The notes: a model not told the origin generated them from the sequence alone. 6,249 bases of DNA from Competibacteraceae bacterium UBA2788 (GCA_002352185.1 DEHY01000232.1:1-6249); one strand, 5' to 3'. Positions 1 through 5,626 are shown, counted from the first letter of the stretch. Numbers and translations: made by a program.

Positions 1-123
1 GCGATCATCGGGACGCCGCCGGGATTAGCCGGACCAGTTGCGGACGCTGGCGGGCTTGAACGATGGGCGGCCACTCCCCTGCCTGCGGTGCTGTCGTCAA
101 CAAAAAATCGAAATCGGTCTTGG

Positions 124-144
124 TCTATAGTTCTATAGTCTATG
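124..144 (+). repeat. Short TCTATAG direct repeat, -10-like, upstream of the diguanylate cyclase
   Basis: TCTATAG occurs at 124-130 and again at 132-138, followed by the partial copy TCTATG at 139-144. Each full copy contains the self-complementary CTATAG. Each also creates a TATAGT hexamer (126-131 and 134-139) that matches five of six bases of the sigma-70 -10 consensus. An A-tract lies just upstream at 102-107. I find no convincing -35 hexamer at 16-18 bases, so a promoter here is only possible. If either hexamer is a real -10, the ATG at 142 would be at or before the transcript start, which favours the downstream ATG at 187. Confidence 0.3.
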
Positions 145-186
145 GGCTCTAAGCGCCCCAAACCATGCGCAGCGATCCGAAAAATC

Positions 187-1356
187 ATGGCAAGCTTCTG
201 GAATAAAAAGGCGACTCCCCCAACTCCACCGGAAAATCCGGTAGAGCGCACGGACAGTCAACTTGAACCGGATATGCCAGAACTGGAAAAAACGGCGCTG
301 GATAACCTGGGCGCGGTATTGCGCATCTGGGGCAAATACGCTTTCGACCTGGATCGACTCAACGCCAAGAGCATCCGCCAGCAGTGCGAGCAATGGGCGC
401 GGCATGTGCTGGTGATCGCTCCACACCCGGACAGCCCGGAAATGGCCGCTGACGCCGGATTGGCGCCTGCGGATCCGCAACTGCGCAACTGGCGCGGTCT
501 ACGGCAATTCATCACCGATCTGCGCTGCAAGGAAAATGCTTACGTTGCCCATCAGTTCAAGGACACGCGCCAGGTCATCGGTGATTTCGTGCAAACCTTG
601 GGTGCGGTTCTCGCCGAGGATCAGGAAGAGCAGACACGGATCGCCGCAGTCATCAACGAACTCAGAACCACTATCGAAACCAACGCCCCGCTGGAAATTC
701 TGTCGCGGGAAGCCATGCGTGCGGTCAATCTGATCAGCCGGATTGCCGAAGATCGCAACCGGCGACACCAGCAGGCATTCCAGGAGATGACGACCCGGCT
801 TCAGAACCTGCGCGGCGAGCTGGACGCGGCGCGGCATGAAATGGAGCTGGATCCGCTCACCCGGCTTTACAATCGCAAGGCGTTTGATGAGCAACTGGCC
901 CGCGTTTGCGAACTGCACAAACTTTCCGGGCAGCCGACTTGCCTGCTGATGCTGGACGTCGATCATTTCAAAACCGTTAACGACAGTTTTGGCCATCCGG
1001 CAGGCGATCTGGTACTCAAGCAACTGGCGGAGTGCTGCCTGTACGCTTTTCCGCGCAAATCTGATTTCGTCGCCCGCTACGGCGGCGAGGAATTCGCCAT
1101 CATCTTGCAGGAAACCCCTCAAAAAACGGCGCTCTCGCTCGGCGAGCGATTGCTGAAGGCCATACGGTCCCTGCGCATTACTCACGATCAAAACATCCTG
1201 AACATCACCGCATCCATCGGATTGGCCGAGTTCGATCCCCGCGCCAGCGCCAGCCAGTGGCTGCGCAGGGCAGATGACGCTCTGTATCGGGCCAAGCGGG
1301 GTGGCCGCGACCGACTCGAATGCCAACCGGTTGAATCGCCGCTGGCGCAGGGATAA
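187..1356 (+). CDS. Soluble GGDEF-domain diguanylate cyclase with a helical N-terminal region
   Basis: The product should make cyclic di-GMP from two GTP in the cytoplasm. Numbered from the ATG at 187 it is 389 residues long. The GGDEF domain begins near residue 222 with DPLTRLYNR, followed by LDVDHFK (256-262), N265 and D274, which match the PleD metal- and nucleotide-binding residues. The active-site motif is GGEEF (299-303), and the domain closes with the usual ALYRAKRGGRDR. RKSD at 290-293 sits exactly five residues before GGEEF and forms an RxxD inhibitory site, so product feedback is likely. Residues 1-220 show no signal peptide or membrane segment. They hold a proline-rich start, predicted helices and a charged, probably coiled-coil linker (about 185-222), and I recognise no named sensor domain. 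The frame is also open from an ATG at 142. Neither start has a clear Shine-Dalgarno sequence. I prefer 187 because 142 overlaps a repeat with -10-like hexamers. Confidence 0.93.
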   Translation: MASFWNKKATPPTPPENPVERTDSQLEPDMPELEKTALDNLGAVLRIWGKYAFDLDRLNAKSIRQQCEQWARHVLVIAPHPDSPEMAADAGLAPADPQLRNWRGLRQFITDLRCKENAYVAHQFKDTRQVIGDFVQTLGAVLAEDQEEQTRIAAVINELRTTIETNAPLEILSREAMRAVNLISRIAEDRNRRHQQAFQEMTTRLQNLRGELDAARHEMELDPLTRLYNRKAFDEQLARVCELHKLSGQPTCLLMLDVDHFKTVNDSFGHPAGDLVLKQLAECCLYAFPRKSDFVARYGGEEFAIILQETPQKTALSLGERLLKAIRSLRITHDQNILNITASIGLAEFDPRASASQWLRRADDALYRAKRGGRDRLECQPVESPLAQG

Positions 1357-1384
1357 ACGCATTCCACTTAATTATCTGGGCCGC

Positions 1385-1406
1385 CCCGCAGCCAAGCAGA
1401 TGCGGG
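1385..1406 (+). terminator. Weak hairpin after the diguanylate cyclase gene
   Basis: CCCGCA (1385-1390) pairs with TGCGGG (1401-1406) across a 10-base loop, starting 28 bases after the stop codon. No T-run follows, only TAAATAC, so it does not meet the intrinsic terminator pattern. It is the only GC-rich stem in this gap and could mark the 3' end of the transcript. Confidence 0.2.
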
Positions 1407-1433
1407 CTAAATACAAACACCGGAATTCCCCTA

Positions 1434-1459
1434 TAAAACATTAGGCAATGGATGTTTTA
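1434..1459. repeat. Perfect 8-base inverted repeat, TAAAACAT/ATGTTTTA
   Basis: TAAAACAT (1434-1441) and ATGTTTTA (1452-1459) are exact reverse complements separated by 10 bases. Their centres are 18 bases apart. The AT-rich arms and the spacing suit a dimeric regulator's operator better than an RNA terminator, but I cannot name a regulator. Confidence 0.35.
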
Positions 1460-1526
1460 ACGGATTGAATGAAGAATACGGTTAAACAATAGGGACAGAA
1501 AGGGGCTAATGGAGAATCGTGGGTTA

Positions 1527-1541
1527 TTATCATACTGATAA
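1527..1541. promoter_or_regulatory. 15-base palindrome TTATCA-TAC-TGATAA, possible operator
   Basis: TTATCA (1527-1532) and TGATAA (1536-1541) are perfect inverted repeats around a 3-base spacer, 160 bases before the bfd start. The half-sites contain the GATAA core seen in Fur boxes. They are arranged outward, however, and do not give the usual TGATAAT-N-ATTATCA order, so this is not a convincing Fur box. An iron-responsive operator would suit a bfd-bfr promoter, but that is inference from position. Confidence 0.3.
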
Positions 1542-1570
1542 ACGGTAATAAACGGCAATAAAGCGGAAAG
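1541..1570. repeat. Three imperfect 10-base direct repeats
   Basis: AACGGTAATA (1541-1550) is followed immediately by AACGGCAATA (1551-1560), which differs at one base, and by a decayed third copy, AAGCGGAAAG (1561-1570). A 10-base period puts the copies on the same face of the helix, which would allow side-by-side protein binding. The array directly abuts the TTATCA/TGATAA palindrome. Confidence 0.4.
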
Positions 1571-1580
1571 GATTACGGCT

Positions 1581-1609
1581 TTTACACAAGCTACGGATTG
1601 CTGGAGAAT
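1581..1609 (+). promoter_or_regulatory. Possible sigma-70 promoter for bfd-bfr
   Basis: TTTACA (1581-1586) matches five of six bases of the -35 consensus. GAGAAT (1604-1609), 17 bases later, matches four of six bases of the -10 consensus. Transcription would start about 85 bases before the bfd ATG. The palindrome at 1527-1541 would then lie just upstream of the -35, where an activator or repressor could act. The -10 is poor, so this remains a candidate only. Confidence 0.25.
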
Positions 1610-1685
1610 ACCGATTTTCGCAACTAAACCGCTGCTGGACAGTCTCCATTAGAGATTGAGTAGAATCCCACTAAAAATTTCAGCC

Positions 1686-1692
1686 AGAAAGG
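1686..1692 (+). promoter_or_regulatory. Ribosome binding site that sets the bfd start at 1701
   Basis: AGAAAGG ends 8 bases before the ATG at 1701, an ideal distance. It is only 2 bases before another in-frame ATG at 1695. The frame is open back to a TTG at 1656, but that extension has no ribosome binding site of its own. Starting at 1701 also gives the usual Bfd opening with two cysteines at positions 4 and 6. Confidence 0.7.
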
Positions 1693-1700
1693 TTATGGTT

Positions 1701-1979
1701 ATGTATCTGTGTATCTGCAAGTCGGTCTCCGACCAACAAATCCGGCAGGCGGTTGATCAGGGAGCGCGCACTGTGGGCGCTTTGAGCATTCAGTTTGGCA
1801 TCGGCCGCGATTGCGGGAAGTGCCTGGACAGCATTAGCGAGTGGCTCGATATCTGTTTGACCGCGCCGCCGGTCCCCATAAATCCCGCACCGCCGCCAGA
1901 TCCCGTGAAGACCGCCTCACCGCCAGTTCCCGTAGCCCCCACTCCGGCGCGAGCAGCCTGGTTCACCATCGATCCGTAA
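1701..1979 (+). CDS. bfd: Bacterioferritin-associated ferredoxin (Bfd) with a proline-rich C-terminal tail
   Basis: Bfd is a small cytoplasmic [2Fe-2S] protein. It docks on bacterioferritin and passes electrons to the heme so that stored ferric iron is reduced and released. The 92-residue product begins MYLCICKSVSD and carries the family's four cluster cysteines as C4-x-C6 and C38-x2-C41, inside the typical helical BFD fold (residues 1-52). The bacterioferritin gene follows after 21 bases, which strongly supports the assignment. The oddity is the end. Ordinary Bfd is about 60-75 residues (64 in E. coli), whereas this one continues with about 40 residues (53-92) containing 14 prolines and finishing WFTIDP. 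The tail is probably disordered and its role is unknown. A later sixth-position-type cysteine, C52, sits at the domain edge. The start is fixed by a well-spaced AGAAAGG. Confidence 0.9.
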   Translation: MYLCICKSVSDQQIRQAVDQGARTVGALSIQFGIGRDCGKCLDSISEWLDICLTAPPVPINPAPPPDPVKTASPPVPVAPTPARAAWFTIDP

Positions 1980-2000
1980 TTTTACGAGGAACACCATCCG

Positions 2001-2465
2001 ATGAAAGGCGACGCCAAGGTTATCGAGTATCTGAACAAGGCTCTCAAAAACGAACTGACTTCGATCAGCCAATATTTTCTTCACGCACGCCTGTTGGAAA
2101 ACTGGGGGTTCGGCAAACTCTGCCAGCACGAATACGAGGAATCCATTGATGAGATGAAACACGCCGACCGGCTGATCCAGCGAATTCTGGCCCTGGAGGG
2201 TCTGCCGAACCTGCAGGACCTCGGCAAGCTGTATATCGGCGAGAACGTCGAAGAAATCCTGCGCGGTGATCTTAAACTCGAACGCCTTGCTCACTCCCTG
2301 TACAAGGAAAGCGTCGGTTACTGTGAGAGTTGCTGCGATTATGTAACCCGCGACCTGCTGGCGGTCATCCTTGCCAGCGAAGAAGAACACATCGGCTGGC
2401 TGGAAACCCAGTTGGGATTGATCAGCAGCCTTGGCCTGCCCGCCTACCTGTCAACCCAGTTGTAG
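2001..2465 (+). CDS. bfr: Bacterioferritin (heme-binding iron-storage ferritin)
   Basis: Bacterioferritin forms a hollow 24-subunit shell that oxidises Fe(II) and stores it as a mineral. The 154-residue product aligns along its length with E. coli Bfr (158 residues), beginning [15 protein letters not shown]. All dinuclear ferroxidase ligands are present at the E. coli positions: E18, E51, H54, E94, E127 and H130, with Y25 nearby. M52, which ligates the heme at the subunit interface, is also kept, so a heme-bound shell is expected. Two differences stand out. Position 46, a histidine in the inner-surface iron site of E. coli Bfr, is glutamate here, although D50 is kept. Helix D carries YCESCCDY (C108, C111, C112), with another cysteine at 41. 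GAGGA at 1986-1990 is a good ribosome binding site 10 bases before the ATG. The 21-base gap after bfd indicates one operon. Confidence 0.96.
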   Translation: MKGDAKVIEYLNKALKNELTSISQYFLHARLLENWGFGKLCQHEYEESIDEMKHADRLIQRILALEGLPNLQDLGKLYIGENVEEILRGDLKLERLAHSLYKESVGYCESCCDYVTRDLLAVILASEEEHIGWLETQLGLISSLGLPAYLSTQL

Positions 2466-2490
2466 CGATCCATCCGTCGGCCCAGCAAGC

Positions 2491-2516
2491 CCGCCGAGCC
2501 GTGAACTACCCGGCGG
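2491..2516 (+). terminator. Weak hairpin after bfr
   Basis: CCGCCG (2491-2496) pairs with CGGCGG (2511-2516) over a 14-base loop, 26 bases after the bfr stop, and is followed by TTTCATGTT. The stem is GC-rich but short and the T-run is broken. If it terminates transcription at all, it is inefficient. It would separate the iron-storage pair from the glucan genes. Confidence 0.3.
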
Positions 2517-2591
2517 TTTCATGTTACGATCTCTGCCCGTGGATGCCGTACTTCAAAACCAGTCGGCTCAACCGCCCGGTACCCCATCATG

Positions 2592-2605
2592 GCCGAGGCC
2601 TCGGC
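2592..2605. repeat. Perfect 14-base palindrome just before the GH13 gene
   Basis: GCCGAGGCCTCGGC is its own reverse complement. It ends 11 bases before the AGGGAG ribosome binding site of the GH13 gene. In RNA it could fold as a 5-base stem with a GGCC loop. In DNA it could be a dimer-binding operator. No T-run follows, so it is not a terminator. Confidence 0.4.
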
Positions 2606-2616
2606 ACGAAAAACTC

Positions 2617-2622
2617 AGGGAG
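2617..2622 (+). promoter_or_regulatory. Ribosome binding site that sets the GH13 start at 2629
   Basis: AGGGAG lies 6 bases before the ATG at 2629. The same frame is open back to 2431, but that stretch overlaps the end of bfr. It also reads as a proline- and serine-rich sequence unlike any GH13 enzyme. From 2629 the protein begins MIIYNLFPL, directly at the first barrel strand. Confidence 0.7.
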
Positions 2623-2628
2623 TCGCTG

Positions 2629-3909
2629 ATGATCATTTATAACCTTTTTCCCTTGCTGGCCGGCCCTTTTGGGAAGTGGGAACCGCACTTCAAGCGGGCG
2701 GCCGACATGGGCTTCGACTGGATCTTCATCAATCCCGTCCAGAAGCCCGGCTACTCAGGCAGCCTGTATTCGATTGTGGATTATTTCCAGTTGAACCCGC
2801 TGCTGGTCGATCCGGAATCCAAACTATCCCCTGACCAGCAGCTAAAAGCGGCGCTCGCCGCCGCCGACCAGCAGGGTCTCAAGGTGATGGTCGATCTGGT
2901 GATCAACCATTGCGCCTTCGACTCCGAACTGACCCGTCAACACCCGGCGTGGTTCGTCCAGGAGAACGGCAGCGCTGCTCATCCCTTCTGCATGGAGAAC
3001 GGCCATAAAGTGGTGTGGGGCGATCTGGCGCTGTTCAATCACCAGCACAGTTCCGATCAGGAAGGGCTTTACCGTTATTGCTACAAGATCATCGAATACC
3101 TGCTGGAACTGGGCTTCAAGGGCTTTCGCTGCGATGCGGCCTACCAGATTCCCGGCCACATCTGGGGTCGGCTGATTCGCGAAGTCCGGCAAAAATACCC
3201 CGGCACCGCGTTCCTGGCGGAAACCCTGGGCTGCACCGCCGACCAGACCAAGCAGACCGCTCAAGCCGGCTTCGATTATGTATTCAACAGTTCCAAGTGG
3301 TGGGATTTCCACGGCGCCTGGCTGATGGAGCAATATCAGTTGGTGCGTGAAATCGCGCCGTCGATCAGCTTTCCGGAAAGCCACGATACCGAACGGCTGT
3401 TCCAGGAAGTCAACGGCAACGAGGCGGCGATGAAGCAGCACTACCTGTTCTCCGCCCTGTTTTCCGCCGGCGTGATGATTCCAGTCGGCTTCGAATATGG
3501 CTTCCGCCACCGGCTGCATGTCGTCAACACCCGGCCCGGCGACTGGGAACCGCCGAATATTGACCTTTGCGAGTTCATCACCACCGTTAACGCGATCAAG
3601 CGCCAGTACAAGGTCTTTCAGGAAGAGTGCCCCACCAGCATCCTGCCCTACCAGAACCCGAATATCCTGGTCATGTGGAAAGCCTCGGTCAAGACCCACG
3701 AAGAAGCCCTGATCATTCTCAATAAAGATCCGCACAATCATCAGTATTTTTACGCCGAGAACCTGGGCACCTACATTCAGGCCGGCGCTCCGCTGATGGA
3801 CGTGTCGCCGGAATACACCATGGAATACATCCCACGTCCGTTTTCCTACGATTTACGGCCGGGCCAAGCATTCGTGATGGTCACCAGCCGCGACCATCTG
3901 CCACACTAG
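2629..3909 (+). CDS. GH13 alpha-amylase-family glucan hydrolase or transglycosidase
   Basis: This 426-residue protein carries the complete set of GH13 (alpha-amylase clan) motifs on a TIM barrel. They are region I DLVINH (89-94), region II GFRCDA (165-170) with R167 and the nucleophile D169, region III FLAETLG with the acid/base E198, and region IV SHDTERL with H252 and transition-state D253. GSLYSIVDY at 44-52 is the early Tyr/Asp motif that shapes the donor site. A retaining enzyme acting on alpha-1,4-glucan is therefore secure. Whether it hydrolyses, or transfers maltosyl or longer units, is not. The span between regions I and II is short (about 70 residues), so domain B is small. Residues from about 345 look like the usual C-terminal beta domain. 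There is no signal peptide, so it works inside the cell. The neighbouring glycogen synthase argues for a role in storage-glucan metabolism rather than digestion of external starch. It is shorter than GlgE, GlgB or GlgX. Confidence 0.9.
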   Translation: MIIYNLFPLLAGPFGKWEPHFKRAADMGFDWIFINPVQKPGYSGSLYSIVDYFQLNPLLVDPESKLSPDQQLKAALAAADQQGLKVMVDLVINHCAFDSELTRQHPAWFVQENGSAAHPFCMENGHKVVWGDLALFNHQHSSDQEGLYRYCYKIIEYLLELGFKGFRCDAAYQIPGHIWGRLIREVRQKYPGTAFLAETLGCTADQTKQTAQAGFDYVFNSSKWWDFHGAWLMEQYQLVREIAPSISFPESHDTERLFQEVNGNEAAMKQHYLFSALFSAGVMIPVGFEYGFRHRLHVVNTRPGDWEPPNIDLCEFITTVNAIKRQYKVFQEECPTSILPYQNPNILVMWKASVKTHEEALIILNKDPHNHQYFYAENLGTYIQAGAPLMDVSPEYTMEYIPRPFSYDLRPGQAFVMVTSRDHLPH

Positions 3910-3957
3910 ACGACGGACTATCAGTCGCGGTTCAGGCTGTTTTACCTGGAGTGAGGG

Positions 3958-3975
3958 TTGCGGTTCGGATCGCAA
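3958..3975 (+). other. Intercistronic hairpin between the GH13 gene and glgA
   Basis: TTGCGGT (3958-3964) pairs with ATCGCAA (3969-3975) through six Watson-Crick pairs and one G-T pair, closed by a TCGG loop. It lies 48 bases after the GH13 stop and 37 bases before the glgA ATG. No T-run follows. It could protect or process a shared transcript rather than end it. Confidence 0.4.
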
Positions 3976-4012
3976 GGCCCGCGCCCAGAATACGAAAAAA
4001 GGATGAAAGTTT

Positions 4013-5485
4013 ATGTACATTGTGCAGATTGCTCCCGAATGCGCCCCCGTGGCGAAAGTCGGCGGGTTGGCGGACGTTATTTTTGGCCTGAGCCGGGAAC
4101 TGGAAGTCCGTGGCAATGAGGTTCATATCATCCTGCCGAAGTATGACTGCATGCGCTATGACCAGATCTGGGGCCTGCAAATCAGCATGAGAGATTTGTG
4201 GGTGCCCTGGTATAACGGCGCCATCCACTGCTCGGTCTGGTTCGGGTTCGTCCAGGGTCGCAAGTGCTTTTTCATTGAGCCGCATTCCCCGGACAACTTC
4301 TTTAATCGGGGGCATTTTTACGGGTTTCAGGACGATGTCAGCCGCTTCGCCTTCTTCAGCAAGGCGGCGCTGGAATTCCTGCTTAAGGACAACCGGCGGC
4401 CCGATATCATTCATTGCCACGACTGGCAGACCGGGCTGGTGCCGGTGCTGCTGTTCGAGCAGTACGCTCACGCCGGAATGGGCCACTCGCGGGTCTGCTA
4501 CACCATCCACAACTTCAAACATCAGGGGTTGACCGGTGAATACGCGCTGTGGGCCACCGGCCTGACCAATATCGCCCACTATTTCAATTACGACCGGCTG
4601 CGTGACAACTTCAATCACACCGCCGTCAACCTGATGAAGGGCGGCGTCGTCTACTCCAACTTTGTGACTACGGTGTCGCCAACCCACGCTCACGAGGCCC
4701 GCTTCACTGATCAGAGCAGCGGTCTGGGTCCGGTACTGAACACCCACCAGGGCAAATTTGGCGGGGTACTCAATGGCATTGACTACGATGTCTGGAACTC
4801 GGAGATTGACCCGCATATTCCTGAGCGCTACAACATCGAAACGCTGGATAGCAAATACGTTAACAAAGAGGCGCTGCGCGACCGGCTGTGGCTGAAAAAA
4901 GACTACAAGCCGATCATCTCCTATGTCGGTCGGCTGGACAGTCAAAAAGGCGTCAACCTGATCAGCCACGCGATCTTTTACGCCTTGCGCAACAACGCCC
5001 AGTTTGTGCTGCTCGGCTCCAGTCCGGATCCGCATATCAACCAGCACTTCTGGAATCTCAAGCGCCACCTCAACGACAGCCCGGATTGCCATCTGGAACT
5101 GGGCTTCGACGAAGATCTGTCGCATCTGATTTATGCCGGCTCCGATATGATCGTCATGCCCAGCCTGTTCGAGCCGTGCGGACTGACCCAGATGATTGCC
5201 CTGAAATATGGCACGGTGCCGATTGTGCGCGAAGTGGGCGGTCTCAAGGATACGGTGTTCGACAAGGATTATTCCCACAAGCCGTGGGAAGAGCGCAATG
5301 GCTATGTCTTTCAGGGGGCGGATCATGCAGGGGTCGAATCGGCGATGCACCGCGCCATTGCACTGTGGTACGCCTATCCCGACGACTTCCGCCAGTTGGT
5401 CACTCACGGGATGAGCTACGACTATTCGTGGTGTCGGCCCGGTCAGGACTACCTGAACATCTACGAGCATATCCGCTGTAAATAG
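4013..5485 (+). CDS. glgA: Glycogen synthase, GT5 family, KVGGL (starch synthase III/IV-like) type
   Basis: This enzyme adds glucose from ADP-glucose (UDP-glucose in some relatives) to the non-reducing end of alpha-1,4-glucan in the cytoplasm. The 490 residues form the two Rossmann-like halves of a GT-B glycosyltransferase. The N-terminal half opens with the nucleotide-sugar motif KVGGLADV (15-22) and includes HCHDWQ (134-139) and the TIHN strand (164-167). The C-terminal half has NGID (254-257), GRLDSQKG (306-313) with R307 and K312, and SLFEPCGLTQ (384-393) with E387. These match E. coli R300, K305 and E377. Length is typical (477 in E. coli). Position 16 is valine where E. coli GlgA has threonine. 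ILPKYDC (40-46), FFIEP, YGFQDDVSRFAFF and ALEFLL also resemble plant starch synthases III/IV and related bacterial enzymes. AAGGA at 3999-4003, 9 bases before the ATG, supports this start. It lies 103 bases after the GH13 gene. Confidence 0.96.
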   Translation: MYIVQIAPECAPVAKVGGLADVIFGLSRELEVRGNEVHIILPKYDCMRYDQIWGLQISMRDLWVPWYNGAIHCSVWFGFVQGRKCFFIEPHSPDNFFNRGHFYGFQDDVSRFAFFSKAALEFLLKDNRRPDIIHCHDWQTGLVPVLLFEQYAHAGMGHSRVCYTIHNFKHQGLTGEYALWATGLTNIAHYFNYDRLRDNFNHTAVNLMKGGVVYSNFVTTVSPTHAHEARFTDQSSGLGPVLNTHQGKFGGVLNGIDYDVWNSEIDPHIPERYNIETLDSKYVNKEALRDRLWLKKDYKPIISYVGRLDSQKGVNLISHAIFYALRNNAQFVLLGSSPDPHINQHFWNLKRHLNDSPDCHLELGFDEDLSHLIYAGSDMIVMPSLFEPCGLTQMIALKYGTVPIVREVGGLKDTVFDKDYSHKPWEERNGYVFQGADHAGVESAMHRAIALWYAYPDDFRQLVTHGMSYDYSWCRPGQDYLNIYEHIRCK

Positions 5486-5521
5486 GGACGGCCTGGCTGC
5501 GATCTCAAGAGCCGGTTCCCT
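5484..5521 (+). other. Bulged stem at the glgA stop codon
   Basis: AGGGA (5484-5488) and CGGC (5489-5492) can pair with GCCG (5511-5514) and TCCCT (5517-5521), with two unpaired bases at 5515-5516 and an 18-base loop. The stem starts inside the glgA stop codon. Only TTGTATC follows, so it is a poor terminator candidate. Confidence 0.2.
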
Positions 5522-5553
5522 TGTATCAGCGTCAGTACCCGCAGGACCGAATT

Positions 5554-5573
5554 TGGCCGCGAGATCGCGGCCA
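5554..5573 (+). repeat. Strong 9-base palindromic hairpin between glgA and the GH57 gene
   Basis: TGGCCGCGA (5554-5562) and TCGCGGCCA (5565-5573) are exact reverse complements around GA. In RNA this gives an 8-base stem with a 4-base loop, the most stable fold in the window. CAGTAC occurs three times around it (5533-5538, 5572-5577, 5606-5611). No T-run follows, so intrinsic termination is unlikely. A REP-like or transcript-stabilising role would fit, but only one copy is present here. Confidence 0.5.
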
Positions 5574-5626
5574 GTACCGTTCCCGCCTCATCCAGCAAGC
5601 CCAGCCAGTACAGGAGAGTGTCACGC

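Larger units (their letters stand above)
1506..1652. repeat. Perfect 10-base inverted repeat bracketing 147 bases upstream of bfd
   Basis: CTAATGGAGA (1506-1515) and TCTCCATTAG (1643-1652) are exact reverse complements with 127 bases between them. Together they enclose nearly all of the other small repeats in this gap. The arms are too short and too isolated to call an insertion sequence, and I see no target-site duplication. The element could be a degraded miniature palindromic element, the closing stem of a structured RNA, or chance. Confidence 0.4.
1357..1700. other. 344-base repeat-rich gap between the diguanylate cyclase gene and bfd
   Basis: No convincing gene lies here. The region is AT-richer than its flanks and holds several small symmetric elements, listed separately: a GC hairpin just after the cyclase gene, an 8-base inverted repeat, a 10-base inverted repeat bracketing 1506-1652, a 15-base TTATCA/TGATAA palindrome and a run of 10-base direct repeats. 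There is also an imperfect direct repeat, ACGGATTG plus GAAGAATACGG at 1460-1481 against ACGGATTG plus GGAGAATACCG from 1594. The region probably carries the bfd-bfr promoter and its control sites. A small RNA or a miniature palindromic element is also possible. Confidence 0.5.

Noticed and set aside
1..138. Plus-strand frame open from the window edge to a TAG at 136-138, possibly the end of an upstream gene
   Set aside because: It is only 45 codons, the translation shows no recognisable motif, and codon quality drops sharply after about position 100. Another frame is also open to a stop at 57-59. I cannot tell which, if either, is real.
499..1362. Long minus-strand open frame opposite the diguanylate cyclase
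   Set aside because: It is a shadow frame. The GGDEF domain with intact active and inhibitory sites is on the plus strand.
1509..1538. Nine-codon reading frame beginning ATG GAG AAT with AAAGG just upstream, a possible leader peptide
   Set aside because: It has no attenuator-like hairpins in the right place and no run of regulatory codons, and it lies within the repeat-rich segment. It is most likely chance.
1524..1542. Fur box upstream of bfd-bfr
   Set aside because: The GATAA half-sites point outward and do not reproduce the 7-1-7 order TGATAAT-N-ATTATCA, so I kept it only as an unnamed palindrome.
2431..2628. Upstream extension of the GH13 reading frame by 66 codons
   Set aside because: It overlaps the end of bfr, has no ribosome binding site and does not look like GH13 sequence. 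The AGGGAG before 2629 decides the start.
2842..3741. Long minus-strand open frame opposite the GH13 gene
   Set aside because: It is a shadow frame. The plus strand carries all four GH13 catalytic motifs.
4003..4018. Alternative glgA start at ATG 4003, where removing four bases would give MKVYIVQI as the opening
   Set aside because: As sequenced, the ATG at 4003 is out of frame with glgA and overlaps the AAGGA ribosome binding site. The ATG at 4013 is correctly spaced and gives an intact protein.
3932..5470. Long minus-strand open frame of 512 codons opposite glgA
   Set aside because: It is a shadow of glgA produced by biased codon use. The plus strand encodes an unmistakable GT5 enzyme. 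The minus-strand translation shows no domain.
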